Shown piece by piece: positions 25,833-33,523 of a stretch of DNA of 64,000 bases (positions within the stretch are counted from its first letter, which is position 1; every line of letters begins with the position of its first letter). The position numbers and the translations under genes were made by a program. Under the pieces are notes generated by a model. It worked only from the letters and a program-made list of their open reading frames with translations. It was not told the DNA's origin and did no database searches. The DNA lies in NCBI RefSeq assembly GCF_040730185.1, contig NZ_CP160402.1:2914001-2978000 (forward strand). The letters run 5' to 3'. The stretch is from Streptomyces sp. Je 1-332 (GTDB lineage Bacteria > Actinomycetota > Actinomycetes > Streptomycetales > Streptomycetaceae).

Positions 25833-26476
25833 ACTGGGACTGGCAGAACGTCGATGACTTCATGCCCCTCTTCTGGGACGGCGTGTGGATCACGCTCAAG
25901 GCGCTGTTCTTCGGCACCCTGATCGCCTTCTCGCTCGGCATGGTCTGGGCCATCGCTCAGCGGTCGGACAAGAAGTGGATCAGCTGGCCGGTGACGGTGT
26001 TCACCGAGTTCATCCGGAACACTCCGCTTCTGGTGCAGCTGTTCTTCCTCTTCTACGTGGTGCCGGAGTGGGGCCCGTCCATGTCCCCGCTCGTCACGGG
26101 CATCGTCGGGCTCGGCCTGCACTACTCGACATACACCTCCGAGGTGTACCGGGCGGGCATCGAGGGCGTCCCTGAAGGGCAGTGGGAGGCGGCCACCGCG
26201 CTCAGCCTCACCAAGCAGCGCACCTGGACCGCGGTGATCCTGCCGCAGGCCGTGCGCAGGGTGATCCCCGCGCTCGGCAACTACGTGATCGTCATGCTGA
26301 AGGAGTCGCCGCAGATGGCTGCCATCGGCGCGCTCGACATGCTGGGCCAGGCCCAGGGATACAGCCAGGCGACCTTCACCTACGAGGCGATCAGCATCGT
26401 GGGCATCGCGTTCATCGTCATCGCCTACCCGGCCTCTCTTCTTCTGCGAGTTTTGGAGCGTCGTCTTGTCCGCTGA
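25829..26476 (+). CDS. ehuD: EhuD-type ABC transporter permease
   Basis: A 215-residue second permease of the same system, with 'FTEFIRNTPLLVQLFFLFYV' and the EAA loop 'VPEGQWEAATALSLTKQRTW', the conserved 'G' of which contacts the ATPase. GTG start overlaps the ehuC stop by 4 bp, indicating translational coupling. Confidence 0.87.
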   Translation: MNWDWQNVDDFMPLFWDGVWITLKALFFGTLIAFSLGMVWAIAQRSDKKWISWPVTVFTEFIRNTPLLVQLFFLFYVVPEWGPSMSPLVTGIVGLGLHYSTYTSEVYRAGIEGVPEGQWEAATALSLTKQRTWTAVILPQAVRRVIPALGNYVIVMLKESPQMAAIGALDMLGQAQGYSQATFTYEAISIVGIAFIVIAYPASLLLRVLERRLVR

Positions 26477-27281
26477 CAGCAGCACTTCCCAGGAAACCCC
26501 CAACCCGGCCGTCGACGGCCGCGAGCTGATCCGCTTCGACAAGGTCGTCAAGCGCTACGGGTCGAACACCGTCCTCGACGAGCTCGACTTCTCCGTGGAC
26601 TCGGGCAAGCACGTCACGCTGATCGGCCCGTCCGGATCCGGCAAGACCACGATCCTGCGTCTCCTGATGACCCTGGTGAAGCCCGATCAGGGCACCATCA
26701 AGGTCGGCGGCAACTACCTCATGCACGAGGAGAAGAACGGCAAGCTCGTCCCGGCGGGCGAGAAGCACATCCGCGAGGTCCGCAAGAACATCGGGATGGT
26801 CTTCCAGCAGTTCAACCTCTTCCCGAACATGAAGGTCCTGCGCAACATCATGGAGGCCCCGGTCAACGTACTCGGCCTGTCCAAGGACGAGGCGGAGCAG
26901 CGGGCGCGCGAGCTGCTCGATCTGGTCGGGCTCGGGGACCGCGCCGACGCGTACCCGACGCAGCTCTCCGGCGGCCAGCAGCAGCGCGTCGCCATCGCGC
27001 GGGCCCTCGCGATGCGCCCGCAGGTGCTGCTCCTGGACGAGGTCACGTCCGCGCTCGACCCGGAGCTGGTGGCGGGTGTCCTCGACGTCCTGCGGGACAT
27101 CGCGCACACCACGGACATCACGATGCTCTGCGTGACCCACGAGATGAACTTCGCCCGTGACATCTCGGACCAGGTCCTGATGTTCGACTCGGGCAGGGTC
27201 ATCGAGGCCGGGACCCCGGAGAAGATCTTCACTGAACCCGAGCACGAGCGCACCCGGGAGTTCCTCTCCGCGGTGCTGTAG
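26466..27281 (+). CDS. ehuA: EhuA-type ABC transporter ATP-binding protein
   Basis: A 271-residue ATPase. Walker A 'LIGPSGSGKTTILRLL' (about 55-70), Q-loop 'GMVFQQFNLFPNMKVL', signature 'LSGGQQQRVAIARALA', Walker B 'VLLLDEVTSALDPEL', H-loop 'LCVTHEMNFARD'. All motifs are intact. TTG start at 26466 overlaps ehuD by 11 bp. Closes the transporter operon; no ectoine hydrolase or deacetylase (doeA/doeB, eutD/eutE) is in the window, so the substrate may be an ectoine relative or another N-substituted amino acid. Confidence 0.88.
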   Translation: MSADSSTSQETPNPAVDGRELIRFDKVVKRYGSNTVLDELDFSVDSGKHVTLIGPSGSGKTTILRLLMTLVKPDQGTIKVGGNYLMHEEKNGKLVPAGEKHIREVRKNIGMVFQQFNLFPNMKVLRNIMEAPVNVLGLSKDEAEQRARELLDLVGLGDRADAYPTQLSGGQQQRVAIARALAMRPQVLLLDEVTSALDPELVAGVLDVLRDIAHTTDITMLCVTHEMNFARDISDQVLMFDSGRVIEAGTPEKIFTEPEHERTREFLSAVL

Positions 27282-27324
27282 CCCCCGATCACCGAGCGGC
27301 AGGCAACAGGACCGAGGACGACGG

Positions 27325-27358
27325 AGCGGGACCGTGGCGTCAGAGCCACGGTCCCGCT
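27325..27358. terminator. Bidirectional hairpin terminator
   Basis: A 14-bp perfect stem (AGCGGGACCGTGGC at 27325-27338 with its complement at 27345-27358) and a 6-nt loop, lying between the converging ehuA and methyltransferase genes. Confidence 0.88.
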
Positions 27359-27364
27359 GGGTCG

Positions 27365-28093
27365 TCACCCCGCTGGCGTCACCTCGATGAGGAGGTACTC
27401 CGACTCCGCCATGTCCGTGCCGTCCTGGATGGTCTCGCGGCGCAGGACATTCAGGTCGCGGTCGGTCTCATCGGCGAGGCGCTGCAGGCCGGGAAGATCT
27501 CCCTTGGTGCTGCTGAAGAAGAGGAGTACCGAGCCGGACTCCGTGGTCCAGTGCGGGGCCTCTTGCAGGAAGCGCCGGTGGGCTTCGTACCCGGGATCGA
27601 GGAAGGCGTGCTCGTGCGGGGACACGAACTCGTGGTCCTCCGGGGCCCAGATGAAGTTGGAGTTCCAGAAGATGACGTCGAAGCGTTCGTCCTCGGCGAG
27701 GCCGGCGAACAGGTCGCTGTGCACGGCTTTGACGCGATCGGTGACGTCGTGGCGGGCGGCGTTGAGACGGGTGTTCTCGACGGCGTGCGGATTGATGTCG
27801 GCGCCGACCACGCGACGGCAGCCCGCAAGCGCGGCCGTCACACAGATCAGGCCGGTGCCTGATCCCATCTCCAGCATGGAGTCCCACGCGAACCGCCCCG
27901 GCTCCAGGAGACCGAGGAAGTCGAGCGAGACGTTGGTCGAGGGCCGGTAGATCGGGGCGAAGACCTCGTCGAGGAGATCCCACTCCTTGTCGTACAGGGT
28001 GAAGGTCTTGGGCCTGTCGTCCCTGGTCACGTCGTTACTGCTGAGTGCGAGGGTCCGCCGGTAGTAGCTTTCCGGGGTTTCCACCTGAGACAT
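27365..28093 (-). CDS. Class I SAM-dependent methyltransferase, PrmC-like but without NPPY
   Basis: A 242-residue methyltransferase. SAM-binding motif I is 'MLEMGSGTGLICVTAAL' (about 74-90) and the acidic residue after strand 2 is in 'RRVVGADINPHAVEN'. In place of the NPPY/DPPY of N-methyltransferases it has 'DVIFWNSNFIWAPEDHEF', so the substrate-amide pocket differs. ATG 28093 ('MSQVETPESYY') preferred to 28105. It lies next to the HxlR regulator and the AroA-like cluster but on the opposite strand; membership of the cluster is inference. Confidence 0.78.
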   Translation of the reverse strand: MSQVETPESYYRRTLALSSNDVTRDDRPKTFTLYDKEWDLLDEVFAPIYRPSTNVSLDFLGLLEPGRFAWDSMLEMGSGTGLICVTAALAGCRRVVGADINPHAVENTRLNAARHDVTDRVKAVHSDLFAGLAEDERFDVIFWNSNFIWAPEDHEFVSPHEHAFLDPGYEAHRRFLQEAPHWTTESGSVLLFFSSTKGDLPGLQRLADETDRDLNVLRRETIQDGTDMAESEYLLIEVTPAG

Positions 28094-28233
28094 TGCGTTC
28101 TCCAATGAGGGCCGCTGTCCGGTTCGCTTTCGATGTGCGTGTGGGCATGATCCTTCTGCCCTTCGCCACTATGCGGGCCCCGGCCGGGCGAACAACGGAT
28201 GCTGCCGCAGAGGGTCGAAATTCGGCCGGACGG

Positions 28234-28545
28234 TCACTCATCGGCCCTGAAGGCCATTTCCCGCAGGTACTTGCGGTACCAGGAGCCCCATCTCTCGACC
28301 TGCTCCATGAGAGGCTCAAGGCTGCGCCCCGCCGGTGTGAGCTCGTACTCCACCCTCGGCGGCACCTCCGGAAACACCGTCCGGTGCACCAAGCCGTCCC
28401 GCTCCATCTCGCGCAGCTGTCTGCTGAGCATCCGATGGGTGATGTCGGCCGGCAGGGCCCGTTGGAGCTCGTTGAAGCGATGCTTTCCACGGAGCAGATA
28501 CAGCACAATCAGAAGCTTCCACTTGCCGCCGACCACCGCGAACAT
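28234..28545 (-). CDS. HxlR-family transcriptional regulator
   Basis: A winged-helix regulator of 103 residues from the first ATG. The HxlR core is clear: 'AVVGGKWKLLIVLYLLRGKHRFNELQRALP', 'ITHRMLSRQLREMERDGLVHR', 'PPRVEYELTPAGRSLEPLME'. Family members normally have 10-20 more residues before 'GGKW', including a Cys. Here the frame upstream encodes a matching 'SIADFCDTEV', but no ATG, GTG or TTG starts it; a CTG at 28579-28581 is the best candidate. Divergent from the MFS transporter at 28721, which it probably controls. Confidence 0.85.
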   Translation of the reverse strand: MFAVVGGKWKLLIVLYLLRGKHRFNELQRALPADITHRMLSRQLREMERDGLVHRTVFPEVPPRVEYELTPAGRSLEPLMEQVERWGSWYRKYLREMAFRADE

Positions 28546-28672
28546 GACCTCGGTGTCGCAAAAGTCGGCGATGCTTTCCAGGCGCTCAGATAAGTGACTG
28601 ATTTGAAACCCCCTCGCAGCCGGTATACAGCGTGGTACTCAGGACACCGCGTAATACCAGGTCACAGAAAAG

Positions 28673-28693
28673 ACCGTACTTGCACACCGTACT
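28673..28693 (+). promoter_or_regulatory. Direct repeats, possible HxlR operator
   Basis: ACCGTACT occurs at 28673-28680 and 28686-28693, spaced 13 bp start to start, in the divergent region between the HxlR gene and the MFS gene. A related GGTACTC lies at 28634-28640. Position fits a regulator-binding site overlapping the MFS promoter. Confidence 0.45.
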
Positions 28694-28720
28694 AGTTGTG
28701 TTCACGCTAGATGGGTGATC

Positions 28721-30292
28721 ATGGAGACAGAACGACACCCGCAACGCCGCTGGGTATCACTGGCCGTGCTCTGCGCCAGCCTGCTGCTCGTCGGCATGGA
28801 TCTGACCGTGCTCCACGTGGCTGTGCCGACCATCAGTCAGCAGCTGCTGCCCAGTGGCTCCGAACTCCTGTGGATCGTCGACGGCTACGCGCTCACTGTG
28901 GCCGCCGGACTCATCACCTGCGGGACGCTCGGAGACCGGTTCGGACGAAAACGCATGCTGATGACCGGGTTCGCGGTCTTCGGCCTCGCGTCGCTCGCCG
29001 CGGCCCTGTCGGACGGGCCCCTTCAGCTGATCGCCGCCAGGGCCGCGCTCGGAGTCGGCGGCGCGATGATCATGTCGAGTACGCCGGCCATCATCCGGGG
29101 CCTCTTCCCCGACGACCGGGAGCGCTCGGTCGCGGTGGGTCTGTGGGTATCTGCGTACAGCGTCGGTGTCTCGGTGGGGCCACTGCTCGGCGGCGCCCTG
29201 ATCGAGCACTTCTGGTGGGGGTCGGTCTTCCTCGTCAACCTGCCGATCGTCCTCGTCGCGCTCGTCGCCGGTGTGCTGCTCATCCCGGAGTCGAAGAATC
29301 CGCGGCCGCACCGGTGGGACGGCGCGAGCGCCGTGCTGTCCGCTCTCGGGCTCGCCGCCGTGGTCTACGGATTCCAGAAACTCGGTGAAGGATCCGGTTC
29401 CGGATCGGCGGTGCTGACCTGGAGTGTGCTGGTCGCGGGACTTGGCCTGTCGGCCGCGTTCGTGATCCGGCAACGGCGGATCAGCAATCCGCTGGTCGAT
29501 CTCTCACACTTCGCCGACCGGCGGTTCACGCTGGCCTCCCTGTGCACGATGGTGTGCTACGGCTCCTATGCCGCGCTGCTGTTCCTGCTCACCCAGCGGC
29601 TTCAGCTCGCGGACGGGTACTCGCCGCTGGAGGCCGGGCTCGCACTGACCCCGCTCGCGGTGGCCAACGCCGTCGGTGCCGCGTTCGCCCCTCGGTTCAG
29701 CGCGCGGTTCGGGCACCGACACGGGTTGTCCGGCGGGCTGTTGCTGCTGGCTGCCGCGATGGCCGCGTTCGGCGTGTTCGGCGCGGGAGGCAACTATCCG
29801 GCGCTGATCGCGGCGGGACTCGGCTCCGGGGCGGTCATGACGCTGGGCTCCGACATCATGCTGAGCTCCGCGAGGCCGGAGCGCGCCGGTGAAGTAGGGG
29901 CACTCCAGGAGACCTCGTTCTCGCTCGGGGCCGGGCTGGGGCTCGCCTTCCTCGGCACCACGATGTCGCTGGTCTACCGTTCGACGTTCAAGACGGTGCC
30001 CGAGGCCACTGACGCACAGGCGGAGAGCGCTCGTACCTCACTGGGCGCGGCCTCCGAAGTGGCGGCTCGCGTCGGCGGCGAGGTCGGCGACGCTCTCCTG
30101 GAGAGCGCGCGGAAGTCCTTCGACACCGGGTTCACCGTGGCCACCACCCTCTCCGCGGCAGCGCTCGCACTGCTCGGCGTGGTGGCCGCGGTGGGGCTGA
30201 GGAAAGAGCAGACGCATTCCGGCCCATCGGAACCATCCGCCGCCAAGGAGCGCGATGGCGAGAACGTGTCGGCCGAAAGTCGGCCCGAATGA
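28721..30292 (+). CDS. MFS drug/metabolite exporter, DHA2 type (14 TM)
   Basis: A 523-residue major facilitator of the 14-helix DHA2 drug:proton antiporter family. Seen: 'LLVGMDLTVLHVAVPTI' in helix 1, the loop 2-3 motif 'LGDRFGRKRMLMTG', motif C-like 'VSAYSVGVSVGPLLGGALI', and 'FLVNLPIVLVAL'. The last 35 residues are hydrophilic. ATG 28721 preferred to GTG 28715. Divergent from an HxlR regulator and upstream of the Rid and AroA-like genes, so it probably exports the product of this cluster or gives self-resistance. Confidence 0.9.
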   Translation: METERHPQRRWVSLAVLCASLLLVGMDLTVLHVAVPTISQQLLPSGSELLWIVDGYALTVAAGLITCGTLGDRFGRKRMLMTGFAVFGLASLAAALSDGPLQLIAARAALGVGGAMIMSSTPAIIRGLFPDDRERSVAVGLWVSAYSVGVSVGPLLGGALIEHFWWGSVFLVNLPIVLVALVAGVLLIPESKNPRPHRWDGASAVLSALGLAAVVYGFQKLGEGSGSGSAVLTWSVLVAGLGLSAAFVIRQRRISNPLVDLSHFADRRFTLASLCTMVCYGSYAALLFLLTQRLQLADGYSPLEAGLALTPLAVANAVGAAFAPRFSARFGHRHGLSGGLLLLAAAMAAFGVFGAGGNYPALIAAGLGSGAVMTLGSDIMLSSARPERAGEVGALQETSFSLGAGLGLAFLGTTMSLVYRSTFKTVPEATDAQAESARTSLGAASEVAARVGGEVGDALLESARKSFDTGFTVATTLSAAALALLGVVAAVGLRKEQTHSGPSEPSAAKERDGENVSAESRPE

Positions 30293-30421
30293 CCGTGGGC
30301 GGCAATAACCGCTGAAGCGGCCGCATCATTCTGCGTCACCTGATTGTTCTCATCCATTTCCCCCGAGGGCCGACATGTGCCCAGAACCGGGGATCCGAAG
30401 AGAAATACAAGGAGAAAGAGA

Positions 30422-30859
30422 ATGACCACATTCGAGGAAACGGGTACCCGGGCGGCCGAGCGGGAGACCGTGTGGAGCAGTTCCGTATGGGAGCCCCAGA
30501 TGGGATACGCCCGCGGAGTGCGGGTCGGCAACCAGGTCTTCATCGCGGGCACCGTCGCCGCCGACGGCGAGGGAAACCCGCAGGGCGAGGACGCCTACGC
30601 GCAGAGCGACTTCATCATCCGGAAGATCCAGGGCGCCCTGCGCGATCTGGGATCGGATCTGGAGCATGTGGTCGCCACGGCGACCCACCTCAGCGACTTC
30701 AGCCACTTCGACGACTACGCCCGTGCGCACAAGGAGCACTTCGGCGCCACTCCCCCGGTGAACACCACGGTGCAGGCCCAGCTGGTCAAGCCGTACTTCC
30801 TGGTGGAGATCACGGCGACCGCGGTGGTGCCGGAACTGACGGCGCGGGGTCTGCGATGA
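30422..30859 (+). CDS. Rid-family protein (YjgF/YER057c/UK114) without the usual Arg
   Basis: A 145-residue trimeric-type Rid protein. 'GVRVGNQVFIAGTVAAD' and 'VNTTVQAQLVKPYFLVEITATAVV' mark the fold. In RidA enzymes the last segment carries an Arg that hydrolyses enamine/imine intermediates ('..VEVARLP..'); here it is 'VQAQL', so Gln replaces Arg and ordinary deaminase activity is unlikely. Members without the Arg occur in biosynthetic clusters. Strong AAGGAGA site at 30409-30415. Its stop overlaps the first AroA-like gene by 4 bp (ATGA). Confidence 0.88.
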   Translation: MTTFEETGTRAAERETVWSSSVWEPQMGYARGVRVGNQVFIAGTVAADGEGNPQGEDAYAQSDFIIRKIQGALRDLGSDLEHVVATATHLSDFSHFDDYARAHKEHFGATPPVNTTVQAQLVKPYFLVEITATAVVPELTARGLR

Positions 30860-32181
30860 CAACCACACAGATACGCCCGGCACTTGACGGCTTATCGGGT
30901 GCCACGCACGTTCCTCATTCGAAGCCCCACATGCAGCGCGCCCTCCTGTTGAGCCTCCTGGCGAACGCGCCGAGCACCATCGTGAATCCGGCCTGGTCGT
31001 CCGAGGCGGAGAGCCTCTTCAGCTCGGTGCGGGAGTTCGGCCTCGACGTCACCGGGCAGGACTCCCGGTCCCTGCAGCTGACCGGCGTCGGCAAGTCCGT
31101 GAGGCCGGGCAGCGCGAAGGTCTCCGTGGTGGGGTCGGCGTTCAACTTCCGTGCCATGGCGGCGGTCGCCTGCCTCTCCCCGGGCGAGACCGTCCTTGAG
31201 GGGAACGCGGCGATGCTCAAGCGGCCGGTCACGGAGTACCTGAGTTTCATCCCCGAACTCGGAGGCACGCTCACCGACATCAGCGACGCCGGCCATCTGC
31301 GGACTCGGATACGGGGCAGCAGCCGGCTCGGTGGCACGGCGACGGTCGACACCCAGCACAGCTCACAGGTGCTGACGAGTGTCCTGCTGATCGCTCCACT
31401 GGCCGAGAGGCCCGTCCGCATCCGGTGCACGACCGCCGGTGCGGTGGGCGAAGGTTACATCGGCCTGACAGAGTCGATGATGCGGCGGCAGGGGGCCGGC
31501 ATCGAGCGGGACGGCTCGTCGTTCGTCGTACATCCCAGCGTCTACGACGCGGGAGTGCACGAGCTGGCCTCGGACTTCACCGCCCTGTCCTATCTGGCCG
31601 GGGCGGTGGCGACGGCTGGGCACGGGTCCGTCACGATCGACGACTACTACCCGTCGGAGCTGAGTTCGGAGCGGGATTTCCTCGCCGTCCTCGACCAGCT
31701 CGGGATACGTACGGCGTACGACCCCGTCGAACGACGGCTGCGGATCGAGAAGGGGGATCCGACCGCAAAGCACATCGAGATCGACGGCAGCAACATCCCC
31801 ACCGTCGTGCCCACGCTGGCCGCCATCGCTCCGTTCGTCGAGGCGCGCGTGACGTTGCGCAACGCCGGCCACGTCAACCATCACAAGTGCCGTCGTGTGG
31901 ATGTGATGATCCGTGAACTGACCCGGATGGGCTGCCGGATCGGGCCGAGCCACGGCCCCGACGGACGAGTCGACGGCTTCGTCACCTCGGGGCGACAGAC
32001 GCCCGCGGGCCGCGTCACGCTCGACAGTCACGGTGATCACCGGATCTTTCTGAGCCTGGCGACGGCGGCGCTCGGCGCCGCAGGCCCTTCAGCCATCGGC
32101 GGCGCGGAGCATCTGCACGCCAGCTTCCCCGACTTCCTCACCTCGTTGAACACCCTCGGTGCCGGCGTCAGCCCGGCCTGA
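30856..32181 (+). CDS. EPSP-synthase-fold protein 1 (divergent AroA/enolpyruvyl transferase-like)
   Basis: A 441-residue member of the EPSPS/MurA fold. Family marks: 'HSKPHMQRALLLSLLAN' (K23, R28; the usual Ser is P24), 'TQHSSQVLTSVLLI', 'SDFTALSYLAGAV', 'DSHGDHRIFLSLATAAL', 'SFPDFLTSLNTLG'. Compared with E. coli EPSPS, the Asp313 region reads 'GSNIPTVVPTLAA' (Asp absent), the Lys340-Glu341 region reads 'NHHKCRRVDVM' (Glu absent) and Lys411 is absent before 'SFPDF'. Ordinary EPSP synthesis is therefore unlikely. Codon 13 is TTA (30892-30894), suggesting bldA-dependent expression. Coupled to the Rid gene; followed 22 bp later by a second AroA-like gene. Confidence 0.83.
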   Translation: MTTTQIRPALDGLSGATHVPHSKPHMQRALLLSLLANAPSTIVNPAWSSEAESLFSSVREFGLDVTGQDSRSLQLTGVGKSVRPGSAKVSVVGSAFNFRAMAAVACLSPGETVLEGNAAMLKRPVTEYLSFIPELGGTLTDISDAGHLRTRIRGSSRLGGTATVDTQHSSQVLTSVLLIAPLAERPVRIRCTTAGAVGEGYIGLTESMMRRQGAGIERDGSSFVVHPSVYDAGVHELASDFTALSYLAGAVATAGHGSVTIDDYYPSELSSERDFLAVLDQLGIRTAYDPVERRLRIEKGDPTAKHIEIDGSNIPTVVPTLAAIAPFVEARVTLRNAGHVNHHKCRRVDVMIRELTRMGCRIGPSHGPDGRVDGFVTSGRQTPAGRVTLDSHGDHRIFLSLATAALGAAGPSAIGGAEHLHASFPDFLTSLNTLGAGVSPA

Positions 32182-32203
32182 CCTCTTCGTAGGAGACAGA
32201 AGC

Positions 32204-33508
32204 ATGGGTTTCGTACAGTACAAAGCACTGCACATACACCCGGCGGGAGAGCTCAAGGGCGCGGCGAACCCGCCCGCGTCCAAGAGTTGTTCGGCGCGGG
32301 CCGTGCTGGCCGCCGCGCTGGCGCCGGGCCGCAGCGAGATCGACAACATCGCCGGAAGCCAGAACGTCCGCGCCATGATCGACAGTTGCCGGGCCCTTGG
32401 CGCCGGGATCGATTTCCCGGCGCCCGACCGCCTGGTGGTCACGGGTTCGGGACGGCAGCAGGACGGGGTCACCGTCAATCCGGGGAACTCCGGGGTGGTG
32501 CTTCGGCTCCTGATGGGCGCGACGGCCGTGCTCCGCCGCACCACGTTCATGACGCCGTTCAGCGCGTCCCTGGGCCGGCGCTCCAACAGCGAGATGGTCG
32601 ACGCGCTGCGCACGCTCGGCGTCGAGGTGACCGCGGGCGCGGAGGGGCGGCTGCCCATCACGCTCGACGGCAGGCGGGTGCACGGCGGGGACGTCAGCAT
32701 CAACAGCCGCCGCAGTTCGCAGTACCTCAGCGGGCTGCTGTTCCTCGGCGGGCTCCTGGACGAGCCGCTGACCGTGCGCGTACCGGACGAACTGAAGGCG
32801 CCTGCGCCGGTGCACACCACGCTCGCCGTGCTGCGCGCGACCGGCGTCGATGTGGTGCCCGCCGACGACTTCATGTCCTTCGCGGTCGCCGCGGACACCC
32901 GCTTCGAGGCCGCTCACCACCGCATCGGGTCCGACCCCGCGAGCACGGCCGCGCTGCTCGCGCTTGCGGCGGCGGTCGATTCCACGGTCGACATCGACCA
33001 CCACGGCCTGGAGGAGCTGGACGGCGTCCTCGAGCACCTGCTGGGCATGGGGGTGGCCCTCGACGTGGGCGAGCGGAGCGTACGGGTGCGCGGCGGCGGG
33101 ACGCTGCGACCGCTCGACTTCGACGGGGCGAAGGCACCGGACGCCGTGCTGCCGCTGGCCGCGCTGGCCGCGCACGCGGACGGGACCAGCCGCTTCCACA
33201 ACATCGAGCACATCCGCTACAAGGAGTGCGACCGGATCAGTGACTTCCGTCGCGAGCTGGAGCGGGCGGGTGTCGCCGCGGAGGAGAAGCAGGACGAACT
33301 GATCGTCCACGGCTCGTCCAAGGGCGTGCGGGGCGGGGTCGCCGTAGACAGTCACTACGACCACGCCGTCGTCATGGCGATGAGCTTGATCGCGTTGCGC
33401 AGCCGCGAGGGCCTGACCGTCAACGACCCGCAGTACGTCGCCCAGACCTTCCCGGACTTCTTCGAGCAACTGCAGCGCATCGGCGGACGCGTCACGGTGC
33501 AGAGTTGA
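32204..33508 (+). CDS. EPSP-synthase-fold protein 2 lacking PEP-site Arg and Lys
   Basis: A 434-residue EPSPS-fold protein. Retained: 'PPASKSCSARAVLAAAL' (K27, S28, R32), 'NPGNSGVVLRLLMGA', 'SRRSSQYLSGLLF', 'IRYKECDRISDFRREL' (Lys and Glu of the catalytic pair, Arg equivalent to 344), 'TFPDFFEQLQRIGG'. Altered: the DHR motif is 'YDHAVVMAM' (Ala388 at the Arg386 position) and Lys411 is Gln414 ('VAQTFPDFF'). Both residues hold the PEP phosphate/carboxylate in EPSPS, so PEP may not be the substrate. GGAGA site at 32192-32196. Second of three AroA-like genes; they are not close copies of each other. Confidence 0.83.
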   Translation: MGFVQYKALHIHPAGELKGAANPPASKSCSARAVLAAALAPGRSEIDNIAGSQNVRAMIDSCRALGAGIDFPAPDRLVVTGSGRQQDGVTVNPGNSGVVLRLLMGATAVLRRTTFMTPFSASLGRRSNSEMVDALRTLGVEVTAGAEGRLPITLDGRRVHGGDVSINSRRSSQYLSGLLFLGGLLDEPLTVRVPDELKAPAPVHTTLAVLRATGVDVVPADDFMSFAVAADTRFEAAHHRIGSDPASTAALLALAAAVDSTVDIDHHGLEELDGVLEHLLGMGVALDVGERSVRVRGGGTLRPLDFDGAKAPDAVLPLAALAAHADGTSRFHNIEHIRYKECDRISDFRRELERAGVAAEEKQDELIVHGSSKGVRGGVAVDSHYDHAVVMAMSLIALRSREGLTVNDPQYVAQTFPDFFEQLQRIGGRVTVQS

Positions 33509-33523
33509 GGAGCGTCGCAGACC

